The notes: generated by a model from the sequence alone, not told the origin. Positions 10,947-23,250 are shown, counted from the stretch's first letter. The stretch: DNA of 64,000 bases from Flaccisagitta enflata (GCA_965153355.1 OZ231127.1:26412001-26476000), one strand, 5' to 3'. A program made the numbers and translations.

Positions 10947-13721
10947 TAAGGGAGTACGAGAATGGGTCAACGAAAGGAAATGAGCTTGCTACCCTTTTTT
11001 TGGCTCAGTAGACTCAAAATATATGGGTTTGTACCAATTTGGGGGCTGTGGCTTGTAAAAAACCCCTGGGCAGGCTCAAAAAACAAAAACGACCATATTT
11101 TCAGCATTTTAAAGCGTTTTTGAGATAAAATATTAGTTTTTAAGTGAAAATAAAAAACTTGCTGAAGTTTTCATGTCTTATTTCATGAATCTAAATGCAT
11201 AGACTCTACATTTCTTCATTTATGATAAATAACTTTTTTGTTCTTGAAAAGAATTAGTCAATATTATACAAATACGGTATGATTCTTGAGCGTTTCAAGT
11301 AGTACTCTGTTTTTCTAGCTTGAATTGATTTGATCACAACCTCACCAATTGAAAAAAGATAAAAGAAAAAGTTCAGATATTTTCTTCAGTACATGTAAAT
11401 ATCTGTAATCACATCAACCGTTATTCAGAAATTAAAATTGCATAAAACAATGAAGTACATAAAAAAAGCTTTGATACCAAACACAACTGAGTAAGAATCT
11501 TGAATGATCAAGCAGACAATTTAGATGAGCAAAAATAGGAGGTATGGGTTTTAGTTGGGGTAATTGTCAAAAAATTGCACGTATGTGGAAATGCTATATG
11601 AAAGAAATCATGGGGAAGATCAGAGAGCAGAGTGTGGGAGACAGGAAGGACATAAATAGAAAAACCATTTCGTATGCCAGTTTTTTTCTAATGCAACATG
11701 ACTACAAATGACTGTTCTCCCACAATGATTTTGAAACTCATAAGCTCTCTTAATTCTATGTGTGTAGATTGCACTTTTAACCATTATTCTGCCCCATCTG
11801 AGCCTATCAGTTGTCTTAACATGGCCTCAATGATCTCACGGTTGAGAAGGGCAAAGACCAAATCTTTTCTTTTTACATTTTTAGCCAAGGTGACTGAAGG
11901 CCTGATTTCAAGTATGTGTTTCCTTTCAAAGTCATCAAAAACTTCATCTTTGGGATAGATCCAATATGTTTTTCCTTGATCATCCTTTGCTCTTGTTTTC
12001 AGAGTAGTGAGAGCTTGCACACAAATGCTATCTTGTTGCTGATTGTAAGATTGCACAGAACCAAGGTTCCAGCCATCTTCTTGCAATGTGACAACAAATT
12101 CTTCTTCCTGTAATGGCCAATTAAAGTCTCTCAGAGGCTCCTCCACAGGTACCCTAGACCTCTTGGCTTGCTTATTGGCGGACTGAGTACCTACTGACTC
12201 AGAAGCCACATAAACATCTTCTACAGTAATGACCTCTTGATCAGCTGGGTCAACTGTGTGCAAAGCAAGCAGATTTTTGTACATCTGTTTGGCCGTGATA
12301 TTGTACTGCTTGAAATAGACAAAATCATTTGGCATTTCTGAAAACAAAGAATTTTTCAACTTAACTTCTTGGCGCAGACTAGCTAACTGATCAGTCTCAC
12401 TCAGTTTTTTGATCCTGTCATAGCACTTTTTAACCTCAGCTTGAGATGCGAGCGGTGCAATATACTTGTGTTTTGTTCCATTTTGCACACATAAAGAAAT
12501 CAGTTTATGTTTGGCCATATCTCTTGCCAGCTTGTCTGCTTCACTGTCTGTCAAGGCCAACTTTGCTTTCATGATCTCTTTCTGAGACTTTGAAAAATCT
12601 GCTTCAATTTGATGAACTTCTTTCTGTTTGGCCTTGAGCTCCTTGTCCTTCAACATGTTGGCTCCCTCATTACCAAAGGCAAGATCTGAACTTGTTTTTA
12701 GCACAAGTCTGTCACTGATAGCTTGGAAAGCAGAGCCTCCCTTGCTTCTTAGCTGTTGAGATAGATGTCCAAAATAATTTTCTCCAACTTTGTTGTCCAC
12801 AGGGATGGTCTTAAGCTGTTCTTCAGTGAAGATTTCTGACAGAGGCTTTAAGTGTGTCTCTCCCAATGTTCCTGCTGCTTTCTTTGCTGAGTATTCCAGA
12901 TATTCTGGACCAAATTCATACTGAATTCCTCGTTGCCTTGACAGAGTTGCAGCAAGCTGTTTCATCAAGACTTGCATTGCACTTTCCAGTTTGTTGACAT
13001 CGTACTGCTCAAGATGCTTGCAAAAAAACTCCATCCATTCTTGTTTGTACTTTCTTCCAAATCCATCCTCAAAAGCTGGAAGAGCATGCCTCTCAACTGA
13101 GCTGAATTTCAAACCTGGGATTGGTTCCATTATTTGTTTGTACAAATTTTGAAGGATACTTTGAAGAGCCAAATGAGTTAGTCTAGGTTGCTGATCCAAC
13201 AGAATGCCAAGAAGTGGCTCCATCAAATGATAGCCAATTAGAACCTCTACAGTCCATTCATAATGAACTACAGGGGAAGGAAGCAGGGAACGAAGGAGAG
13301 GGGAGAAAGAGTAAAAGAGGAAAGAAAAGAGTGAAAGAGGCCGACAGAGTCACAGAAAGAATTTTAAGCAAAATAGCACTTTTAAATGTTTAAAAGATTC
13401 ATTTTTTTGAGAAAAATTGATTTTTTTTAATCAATTCTTAGACTGGCAGTGTCCTTTCACTATTTCAGGCACACTTTCTAGTTTTAAAGTTGAAATATAG
13501 CTTTCAAATTAAATTGAAACACTTTCTTTCCAAAAATAACTGGCAAAAACGCAAAAAACCATAGAAAAGTCGGTTTTTTAAGCGAGCCCAGGGGTTTTTT
13601 TCAACCAATTGAGCTGAAAAAAGTTTCTAACATCTTATCTAAGCCCTACTCACATGTTTATCTGGTAGCAAGGGTGATATTTTGAAAAAAGTGATTTTCT
13701 CCTGAATCTCGTACTCCCTTA
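10947..13721 (-). mobile_element. 2.8-kb element with terminal inverted repeats carrying one gene
   Basis: The ends are exact 15-bp inverted repeats, TAAGGGAGTACGAGA at 10947-10961 and its complement at 13707-13721. A longer subterminal inverted match follows (AAAAAACCCCTGGG with GCTC at about 11058, mirrored at about 13587). ATGATGA flanks both sides, but the target is a GAT microsatellite, so duplication length (4 or 7 bp) is ambiguous. TTAA directly outside GGGAGTACGAG on the right (ATAA on the left) is an alternative reading. The only substantial gene is the minus-strand frame at 11784-13223. Superfamily not recognised. Confidence 0.8.
11784..13223 (-). CDS. Unrecognised 479-residue protein encoded inside a TIR element
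   Basis: An uninterrupted minus-strand frame ends in TAA. The first ATG in frame is at 13223, but the frame stays open upstream to a strong acceptor (TTCCTTCCCCTGTAG) at 13268. The messenger therefore probably has an upstream exon, and a GTGAGT donor exists at 13653 within the element. A very short upstream frame (ATGAATGGACTGTAG) precedes the start. The protein has an N-terminal alpha-helical part (residues 1-180, including KQEWMEFFCKHLEQYD), a Lys/Glu-rich likely coiled coil (about 191-245), a conserved-looking middle (KKCYDRIKKL, 266-275), a basic NKQAKRSR patch (351-358) and a C-terminal beta-rich part (375-445, KTYWIYPKDE). No zinc finger, RNase H-like or DDE motif is evident, so it is not an obvious transposase. 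It may be the element's own protein of an unfamiliar type, a subunit of a larger system, or captured host sequence. No frame disruption suggests recent activity or selection. Confidence 0.75.
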   Translation of the reverse strand: MEPLLGILLDQQPRLTHLALQSILQNLYKQIMEPIPGLKFSSVERHALPAFEDGFGRKYKQEWMEFFCKHLEQYDVNKLESAMQVLMKQLAATLSRQRGIQYEFGPEYLEYSAKKAAGTLGETHLKPLSEIFTEEQLKTIPVDNKVGENYFGHLSQQLRSKGGSAFQAISDRLVLKTSSDLAFGNEGANMLKDKELKAKQKEVHQIEADFSKSQKEIMKAKLALTDSEADKLARDMAKHKLISLCVQNGTKHKYIAPLASQAEVKKCYDRIKKLSETDQLASLRQEVKLKNSLFSEMPNDFVYFKQYNITAKQMYKNLLALHTVDPADQEVITVEDVYVASESVGTQSANKQAKRSRVPVEEPLRDFNWPLQEEEFVVTLQEDGWNLGSVQSYNQQQDSICVQALTTLKTRAKDDQGKTYWIYPKDEVFDDFERKHILEIRPSVTLAKNVKRKDLVFALLNREIIEAMLRQLIGSDGAE

Positions 13722-13915
13722 ATGATGATGATGATGATGTTGATGTTGATGTTGATGCTGATGATGATGATGATGATGATTTTGATGATATTAATGATAA
13801 TAGTAATGATGACAACGATGATATTGATGATAACGATAATCTTCTAAAAACATCATCCTCATTCAGCTCCTCCTCCTGTCATTTCACAATCGTCATCATA
13901 ATCGTCATCACAGTC

Positions 13916-14004
<89 letters not shown>

Positions 14005-14037
14005 ATCGATGATGATGTCGATGACGATGTCGATGTC

Positions 14038-14100
<63 letters not shown>

Positions 14101-14113
14101 AATGATAATGATA

Positions 14114-14163
<50 letters not shown>

Positions 14164-14170
14164 AATAGTT
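13722..14170. repeat. (GAT)n microsatellite
   Basis: Right-hand continuation of the array interrupted by the element ending at 13721. It includes the third copy of the 85-bp flank at about 13838-13925. The region 14171-14370 is non-coding and ends in TTTCTTTGCAG. Confidence 0.9.
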
Positions 14171-14370
14171 ATCTTCACAACGATGATAACGATGTCGTAA
14201 AGTGCCTATGGTAGTAATAGGGGTGATGTCAGAAAGTAGGGGGGGGGAGTACACGGGGTGAGGTTCAGCTGCCCACAAAGGCTGAACCTTTTCCTTTAAC
14301 AAGTGTCAGTCAGAATAAGAAAGCTTAGAAATGTATCTAATCTTTTTGTTCCGTCCCAATTTCTTTGCAG

Positions 14371-14490
14371 GTGGGCTTCATAATCGCGGCGGTGGAGTCA
14401 ATGCATAAGAAACGGAACGTGGACCGGTTATTACGAACCTCGCAAATGCAGTTGACCGAGGGCATGTCCAAATATTCGCTCAATTCCGGG
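14371..14490 (+). CDS. Exon of the putative PMP22/claudin-like membrane protein (end of helix 4, cytoplasmic turn)
   Basis: The exon follows TTTCTTTGCAG. It opens in phase 0, the phase left by the exon ending at 3421, and completes the fourth helix (VGFIIAAVE) followed by SMHKKRN. The best donor is GTAAGT at 14491, giving 120 nt (40 codons) and ending again in phase 0, which matches the terminal exon at 21497. The last 20 or so codons (from RLLRTSQMQ) fall inside the first unit of a minisatellite. This part of the protein may therefore vary, or the true donor may be earlier. No alternative donor nearby is as good. Confidence 0.6.
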
Positions 14491-15140
14491 GTAAGTTGCA
14501 CTGGTTATTGCAAACCTTACAAATGCAGTTGACCTAGGGCATGTCCAAAAATCGCTCAATTCGGGGGTCAGTTGCACTGGTAATTGCAAACCTTACAAAT
14601 GTCGTTGACCTAGGGCATGTCCAAAAATCGCTCAATTCAGGGGTCAGTTGCAGTTATTGCAAACCTTACAAATGCAGTTGACCTAGGGCATGTCTAAATA
14701 TCGCTCAATTCGGGGGTCAGTTGCATTGGTCATTACGAACCTTACAAATGCAATTGACCGAGGGCATGTCGAAATATTCGCTCAATTCGGGGGTAAGTTG
14801 CACTGCATTGATTATTGCGAATATCAAAATGCAGTTGACCAAGGGCATGTCCAAACATTTGCTCAACTCGGGGATAAGTTGCACAGGTTATTGCAAACCT
14901 CACATATGCAGTTGAATGTGAGCATGTTGAAATATTTGCCTAATTCGCGGTATGATAGGTGGAACGATATCCCTCACTATACCCAAACTGAAACATATGT
15001 CGCATTGTATGTCGCATATGTCGCATACGTATGTCGCACTGAAGTGTATAGAAGTATGTTGCAATGGTTATTGCAAATCTCACAAAAGCAGTTAACTGAG
15101 AGCATGTTCGCTCGATTCGGGGGTAAGTTAGTTGCCCTTT
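14425..15140. repeat. Minisatellite that repeats an exon-intron junction, about 8 units of 75 bp
   Basis: Units share GGTTATTGCAAACCTTACA, ATGCAGTTGACC, GGGCATGTCC and CGCTCAATTCGGGGGT. The first unit contains the predicted donor GGGGTAAGTTGC. Later units read GGGGTCAGTTGC (three times), GGGGTAAGTTGC (once), GGGATAAGTTGC (once), and a distant last unit GGGGTAAGTTAG near 15120. The splice site itself is part of the repeat. Confidence 0.8.
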
Positions 15141-15299
15141 TGGAGTCTTAAAAAAATTCCATCTCTCTTTCTTTTCTTTTTTTAGTTCAGTGTTAAGTTG
15201 GCCATGTTTGGCACGTAGAAATATTCCCCAGTTGTCGTCAAAGCATCCCTTTTCCTTGTATTTTTTCCCCTCTTCTCTTGTCGGTTAGTGCGATGTAAA

Positions 15300-16215
<916 letters not shown>

Positions 16216-16511
16216 TTCATTGTTTTGCCTGCTTTCACTAGTGAAAGAAAGGTGGCGCCTGCTTTGATTCTTCTGCTTTTGATTACATAGTTAAATTTTG
16301 GATAAAGGATAGAAAATTGGCGCCAGATTTAGAGTTTGGAGTTGATAGCGAAGCTGAGCTTGTTTTTCTCCCACTTCGGATGTTTTATTCATATCGAAAC
16401 GGGAATAATTGATGATCTAAGCCGCGGGGGTATATATAAAATAATGGGGTAAGCCTAGACCAAAGGCAAAGATAGACTGCGTAATTATGGATTTGAAGAA
16501 AAAAAATGAGA

Positions 16512-17443
<932 letters not shown>

Positions 17444-17580
17444 AAGGCCGGATACACGGCAATCCAATCCCGGACGGTTGGGCAGGAGCCGTAATGCGAA
17501 AACCGTTCGCATTTTTAACAATATTTCCTACCGACCTACCGACACGGCAAGTTCTAGAGTCGCGTGTCCGCGACTAAAAA
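17444..17580 (-). repeat. AG-hairpin-family element, minus orientation
   Basis: Read on the minus strand it starts TTTTTAGTCGCGGAC, loop A, CGCGACT (hairpin 17558-17575), and ends GGCCTT at 17444-17449. The partner near the other end reads AATCCCGGAC on the + strand (about 17465-17474), against the expected AGTCGCGGAC, so it has decayed slightly. GACCTACCGAC remnants lie inside. Confidence 0.75.
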
Positions 17581-17762
17581 TGGACACAAAATCTTCACTC
17601 CCTCTGTCCATTGACAATTACATATGTGGGTGGGCACCGGTAGATGATACGCTAATTAAGTATTTGGGTAGGAGCAGCGACGCAAAAAACGACCGTGAAT
17701 GCCAAAAAAACAAAGTAGACACAGATGGACGGCATGACTGGTAGACGGACCGAGAGACATAG

Positions 17763-17833
17763 CGCGTTATAGAGTTGTAGAGGCGTTATAGAGGCGTTAT
17801 AGAGGCGTTATAGAGGCGTTATAGGGTTGTATT
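17763..17833. repeat. Short 14-bp tandem repeat
   Basis: Five units of GCGTTATAGAGG type. Confidence 0.85.
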
Positions 17834-18510
17834 GCGTCAACGCGACTAAAAGGCAGAATAAGGTTACACAGACCACTTAATGCCTATGATTCTGATCCTT
17901 CTTAATGGGATAAGGGAATGGAGGAACGGAAGAATGAGAAGAATAAAACATAGCAGAATGAGATAGATGTGGGGGGGGGGGGGAAGAGAGAGGAAGACGA
18001 AAGACAAAGATGAATCAGAAACTTTGCACGATGCGCAAGATCTGAACTCATCCGATGTTTTTACCCTTTTTCAAATTAGCTAGACTAATGCCCATCAAAT
18101 AATAGCCTAAAATGAGATATGTTTGTATAATTGTTTAGATCGTGGGATGTTTTATTTCATGTGAATAAACTTGTGTTATTCAAATCAATTTGTTAGCAAA
18201 AAGTATAGGAAATACTTTGTCATAACGCTGGTGACTGATATTTGGATTTTCTTCTCAAAGCCATTTTCATTCGCATTTGCCCGTTTTCATATGATTTGGC
18301 ACATATTGGAAAATCAAGAAATGCGTAAGAGTCCCTTTTTTTTACCAATCTTTTTGATAAGCCATCATCAGTGATGCTGAGGGCAGAGGCGCTGATTGTG
18401 TAGCAGCGCGCAGCGCCGCTGCTCGGAAGAGTTGGCGGCCGTTCGGAAGCTTCCAGAAGACAGAAGGGAAAAAAAAGAGAGAAGAGAGAGACAGAGACAG
18501 AGACAGAGAC

Positions 18511-18553
<43 letters not shown>

Positions 18554-18906
18554 CAGGCAGAGAAAGAGACTGTTCTTGGTCAGAGTGAAATACTAGAAAA
18601 GAGATGAGAAAAAGCAAAATTCAAGAATAAAAAGAGAATGTTAAGAATTGAGATTGAAAATGACATACAATATTTTTTGTAATAGTAATTTGTATGTCTG
18701 CGTTACAGGTCTTCAGCCTTATGAAAAAGTGATCAAGGGCCTTCAAAAATTCAGCAAACTTCTGTTTTAATTCCAGGCAGAGAAAGAGAGCTGATCATAT
18801 TTTTGGCACTACATCAACTCCCACTTGTTTGTGTGACCACCTGTCTGTCCATTGGTCCATCTGTCTGTCCATTATTCAAGCTCAAAAGATAGCAGGATAG
18901 AAAGAA
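17834..18906. other. Intronic stretch with a short GA/GACA tract
   Basis: A GC-rich patch at 18375-18460 (GCAGCGCGCAGCGCCGCTGC) precedes a GACAGA tract (18480-18570). The patch is open in several frames but lacks good splice sites, so I do not call a gene. Confidence 0.35.
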
Positions 18907-19152
18907 ACTGTATTTCCCATAATTAGCGTCACTGCACTCCCCTTAGCCCTTTCACTAGCAGAAAATTTTTTTGATTTATAACTATTTTTTTTAAAGAATG
19001 AAGAAACTAAAAACATTGAAGTTTAAAGATACAGTTTGTGTTCTCCCTTTACTTATTCTCTTATTTTTCGATTTCTTCTGATAAAAATTGTGATCAATAA
19101 TGTTAAAGGACACTGTGTAACAGCCCAGGGCGCTTATTAGAAGAAATATGGT
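18907..19152. mobile_element. MITE with TATTTCxxxTAATTAGCG ends, older copy
   Basis: CTGTATTTCCCATAATTAGCG on the left and GCGCTTATTAGAAGAAATA with TGG on the right are the same inverted ends as the better copy at 22069-22410. Confidence 0.55.
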
Positions 19153-19448
19153 AGGTATATATTCAGCCAAGCCAGTCGGAAGATTTTGGGGGTTAGTTCC
19201 TGCTGCTCGGAAGGAAAACAAAATCAGCGGGTCTGGCTGAGGGTTGAGTTAGTGGGTCGTGTTCCCTTTTGTGAGACTCCTCCTTAGACATTGCTTTCCG
19301 AGTTCTCACATTGTCATCGTTTGCTTTTTGGTCGCGTGCCACTTTTCGGTGGGTCTGTTGGTCCGTCCATCACATAGTCGTTATGAAGGTTTTTTTTCTT
19401 TTTGCGTTTTGTTACATTTTCGAACGTTAGAGAAGACACTTGGAGATA

Positions 19449-20162
19449 CAGCGGGACCCCGGGATAACGATATGAAGGGGACTGGATATTTTTGACCATT
19501 AAAGAGGGGTACTGTTATCATGAAACTTGAAAATCTTTGTTTTATTATCACGATATGAAAAGATATCACAATATAAAAAGATATTAATATTATTGTAAAA
19601 TAGACGCTAACAAGAAATATGAATATAATCTATAATATCAATTTTTGATAATTTTTAGTCGCGTGCTACGTGACTCTACACCCCGCTATGTCGGTCCATC
19701 AGTCGGTTGGTCGGTCGGTCGGTCGGTCGGTCGGTCGGTCGGTCGGTCCCCTTTTTACTTTTTTGGCGTTTTTGAGCTTTTTGAGCATGCGGCTCCTACC
19801 CAGATGCCCTAGTGACCTTTTCCAGCACTGCTCCTGCCCACCAGCACGCGACTAGGGTAGCCGTGTATCCGGCCTTGTTTTTTTACAAATTATTATTTTT
19901 AAAACAATTCTTATTATTCAATACATAGCCATTATTTGATTTTGTTATCAAAAATGAAAAATTGACCTTTATTAAAAAGTAAAATACTAAAAGGGCTTAA
20001 AATTTTTACCTTAAAGGTGAATCACTGTTAATGCAGGGTCTGTTAAGCAGGGGTATTTTAACATTGCAAAAACCTGAATAATTTCCAGACCTAAGTATCA
20101 TGTCCTTTAAAGGCGGGGAACCTTTAAAGACGTTGTTATGGAAGCGGGGTTCCACTGCACTG
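19449..20162. mobile_element. Pogo/Tigger-like element, non-autonomous, with a nested hairpin-family copy
   Basis: Left end CAGCGGGACCCCGGGATAAC follows TA. The right end, in reverse complement, reads CAGTGCAGTGGAACCCCGC and is followed by TA. The alignment of ends is imperfect. The AG-hairpin element at 19652-19877 lies within it. No transposase frame seen. Confidence 0.5.
19652..19877 (+). repeat. AG-hairpin-family element (stem TCGCGTG)
   Basis: Starts TTTTTAGTCGCGTG-CTA-CGTGACT (19652-19675). It continues into a perfect GTCG/GGTC tract (19692-19748) and a unique 95-bp middle. Near the end it has CACGCGACT (19845-19853), the exact complement of the first arm, then GTATCCGGCCTTGTTTT. The nearest arm has one mismatch (CGTGACT), while the far arm is exact. 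Confidence 0.85.
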
Positions 20163-20524
20163 TAGCTAATCTAAGGTCAATATGAAGAATTTCTGTCTGT
20201 CTGTCTGCCCGACTTCTTCTGATAACGCCGAGGCACGTGACGTTGGTCTTATGACCTTTTTTTTGTTCGCTTTTTGGTTTCTCTCTAATCTTTTCTTTCT
20301 TTTTTCCCATTCATTTCTTTCTAACCCCCCCCCCTCATTCTTAACTTCTTCTTCTCCTTCTACATCTTTGTTTTTTTTTTTTTTATTCTTTTTCTTTTTC
20401 TTTTTTTCCTCTTCTTTTTCTGGTAACATTTTCTTTATCTATTCATCTGCTTTTATGTTTTCCTTCTTCTTCGTCATTTCCTCTTCTGCTCCCTCTTCTT
20501 CCTCTGCTGCTTCTTCCATTTTCC

Positions 20525-20620
20525 ATTTTTTTATTCTTTTTCTTTTTCTTTTTCTTTTTCTTTTTCTTTTTCTTTTTCTTTTTCTTTTTCTTTTTCTTTT
20601 TCTTTTTCTTTTTTTTTTCT
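20525..20620. repeat. (CTTTTT)n microsatellite
   Basis: About a dozen units of CTTTTT directly abut the next hairpin element. The surrounding 20200-20520 is CT/TTC-rich with no gene. Confidence 0.9.
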
Positions 20621-20621
20621 C

Positions 20622-20787
20622 TTTTTAGTTGCGGACACGCAACTCTATAAGAGGCTTTGTCCGTCCGTCCGTCGGTCCGTCCGTCGGTCCGTCTGTCCGT
20701 TGGTCCGTCAGCACGAGTTGAAAGCGGGAAAAAGTGCATATCTGCCCCTGCCCACCTGTCCGCAACTGGTATTGGTATCCGGCCTTG
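20622..20787 (+). repeat. AG-hairpin-family element (stem TTGCGGAC)
   Basis: Starts TTTTTAGTTGCGGAC-A-CGCAACT (hairpin 20627-20644), then CTATAAGAGGCTTTGTCCG and a GTCCGTCGG tract. GTCCGCAACT at 20758-20767 is the exact complement of the first arm, followed by GTATCCGGCCTTG. This stem differs from the neighbours at 19652 and 20831, and its distal arm differs in step. Confidence 0.9.
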
Positions 20788-20830
20788 TTCTTCCTCTTCT
20801 CCTTGTAAGTCTTGTTCTTGTTCTTCATCT

Positions 20831-21021
20831 TTAGTCGCGTGCTACGCAACTTCATCCCGCTTTGTTGGTCCGTTGGTTGGTCCGTTGGTCCCCTTTTTAC
20901 GTTATTTAATTTTTTGCGGGCCTTTGCCTCACTGCCCTTGCCCAAATACTCCAGTGACCCGCACCTGACCAGACCCAGTGCCCACCCGCACGCGACTGGG
21001 GAAACCGTGTATCCGGCCTTG
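20831..21021 (+). repeat. AG-hairpin-family element (stem TCGCGTG)
   Basis: TTTAGTCGCGTG-CTA-CGCAACT (20831-20851), then CCCGCTTTGTTGGTCCGTTGG. The distal arm CACGCGACT (20989-20997) exactly complements the first arm, and the end is GTATCCGGCCTTG. The near arm has one mismatch. Confidence 0.85.
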
Positions 21022-21392
21022 TTTTTATTGCTTGCTACCTTTTCCCTTCCTCCTTGTCTTCTTTTGTTTTACTTTTTTCTATCTTTTCTTCGCGGATGTT
21101 CAATATTCTCAATCATTTTCCTCTTCTTCTCCGTCACAACAAATATCTGTTTCTTCTCATCATAAACCTTGCCATCTGTCTCCTGAATTTTCCCTGATTA
21201 TATTTCTCGCATCTCTACTCCATTTCTCCTCTTCCTCCTTCTTCTGACTCCATCTTCAATTCTTCAGCCTCGATTCTGTTTCTTCATCTTCCATTTTTCC
21301 CACTCTTCCCGTGTCCCCATGTAATGACCAGTCATAGACTATGAATCCATTCGTCTGTCGTTCAATGAATTTTCCCAAGTGTTTATTTTTAT

Positions 21393-21495
<103 letters not shown>

Positions 21496-21496
21496 G

Positions 21497-21757
21497 ATCG
21501 AGCGCAGTTCCGCGGCTCCTTCTACGATCTCCGGCGCTCCTCCTTCGTACGCCGACAGTCAGGCGAGTCACGGCGGCGTCACTTCCTCCGTGGCCAACGC
21601 GCTGCACAACAAATCCTCGACGGCGCCGAAATCTTCGATGGGCGCCGCGTCTCAGCCTTCGCTGGCGCCGTCTTCTGCTGGCGGAGGAGGAGGAGGAGGA
21701 AGGATGGCCGGAATCCGATCTTCGATGGGAAAAGGAAGACTTCAAAGAAAATACTAA
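21497..21757 (+). CDS. Terminal exon of the putative PMP22/claudin-like membrane protein (cytoplasmic tail)
   Basis: After (CT)n-CTAG the sequence is open in phase 0 for 86 codons to TAA at 21755-21757. This matches the phase-0 end of the exon at 14490. GC content jumps well above that of the intron. The translation is a low-complexity Ser/Ala/Gly/Pro tail with GAPPSYADS near its start (a PPxY-type motif, used in other proteins to bind WW domains), a six-glycine run, and a basic end (KGRLQRKY). This suits an unstructured cytoplasmic C-terminus after a fourth membrane helix. A frame of this composition is unlikely by chance, since the other frames give less plausible sequence. No AATAAA is visible in the next 300 bases. 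Confidence 0.7.
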   Translation: MERSSAAPSTISGAPPSYADSQASHGGVTSSVANALHNKSSTAPKSSMGAASQPSLAPSSAGGGGGGGRMAGIRSSMGKGRLQRKY

Positions 21758-22068
21758 ACGAAAAAAAAAGGGGGAAAAAAGGGAAACACAAAAAGTTGAA
21801 GAACCATTTATCGAGAATGAGAAACGGAAGAACCGCGATAAAAAAAAAACAACCACGTAATATTTGTTTATAAGAAAAAGATGATACAATCAAAAGAAAC
21901 AAAATAACAACGTGAGGTACAAAGGCAATAACGCGACCGTAGAGCCCAGAGATGACAACGAATGTTTGTTTTTTAGTGTTTATACTTCATTACTTACAAC
22001 ATCTGAGCAAAATTACAAATATATGAACGCAGGTGTGACATGAATGGATCGACGTATTTTTCGAAATA
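21758..22068. other. Probable 3' untranslated or downstream region
   Basis: A-rich sequence after the stop codon. No canonical poly(A) signal and no other feature seen. Confidence 0.4.
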
Positions 22069-22410
22069 CCGTATTTCTTATAATTAGCGCCCCGGGCGCT
22101 TTTAAGATTGAAATCAAACAGTTTTATTTTAAACCTGCAATTAGCGCCCCCTATGCTCCAATATCTAAATCATTCTTCTATGAAATTAATAGTTTTTAAA
22201 ATTTTTGTACAATTCAAATCAGTAAATCACCAAAAAAGAAAATATTTTGTTGTGTTACATCTCATGCTCATATTTTCTTGCCAAAAAATCCAATTCGTTT
22301 TGAAATTTTTGGTGATTTTATTTAAAATATCACTTTTATTATCAGCTCATTATTTCAAGAAAAAAGGGGGGCGCTAATTAGAGGAGGGGCGATTAATGCA
22401 AGAAATACGG
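22069..22410. mobile_element. 342-bp MITE with CCGTATTTCTT...AAGAAATACGG ends
   Basis: Left CCGTATTTCTTATAATTAGC with GCCCC and right GGGGCGATTAATGCAAGAAA with TACGG are inverted. TA flanks both ends. Inside are GCGCTAATTAG words at both arms. Non-coding. Confidence 0.75.
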
Positions 22411-23073
22411 TATGCGAAATGTCAAATGTGTGGTGCATCTTTTGATGTGTTAATTAATGTTCTAGTGCATGTGTGTGACAGTGCCTATGTCCGTAGCTGT
22501 CCTTATCATGCGGGTCTGTGAGTTCATGCGCACGTCCATACGCGTTTGTTTAGCTCCCTGATAGATAAAGGATTTCTTTAACGAATGGTAAGTAGAAGTG
22601 ACTTCAACCAAGCTGAACTTACAGAAATGTTAGATGTGAATGTTAGATTGTGAAACAGTGTGCGCGTGCGACTGTGTGATTGACTGTGTTGTGGTTACAA
22701 ATCTTTTTATATACACGTGGTTACCGCACCACGAGTGTGGTGTCTCTGTCTGGAAATGATTTATTCCATATGATGTCGGTCCAATCTCATATCTTTTGTC
22801 CATCACTTTTCCATATCTCAAATATCAACGTCGATGAGTAAATTTCTTCTACTGTGACCAATATTCCGCATGCTCCATTATTGGTTTCGACATGTAAATG
22901 TTCATATCATTGAACTGCCGTAATTATTGAAGTTGGTCAGAGAATGGTGTCTCGATGTCAAATAGACTGTTGAAAGAAAGTGACGTGTTTGTTTTCCTCG
23001 ACACGGGTGCTCTCACGTTTATAAATAAATAGCTCTGCCTATATGACATCGGAAAATTCTCAGTGTTATTATA
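22411..23073. other. Non-coding stretch
   Basis: Unique sequence with (GT/CA)-rich phrases. Nothing supported. Confidence 0.4.
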
Positions 23074-23250
23074 CAGTTGAACCCCCCAATAATAGATTTC
23101 AAGGGACCAACAAATTTCATCTACTACAGGTTAATTTCTGTTATTGCCAACATAGAAATTAAAAGAAATTTACTTGAAGGGACTTAATTTTTCTATCCAT
23201 TATACGCGGATATCCTTTACTTTTGGATCCTTTAAAGCGGGATGCAACTG
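23074..23250. mobile_element. Pogo/Tigger-like MITE, 177 bp
   Basis: CAGTTGAACCCCCCAATAAT at the left and, in reverse complement, CAGTTGCATCCCGCTTTAAA at the right, with TA on both sides. This is the same size class as 2017-2190. Confidence 0.65.

Noticed and set aside
18375-18460. GC-rich patch as a possible exon
   Set aside because: An in-frame stop follows the only acceptor-like CAG, and no donor is nearby.
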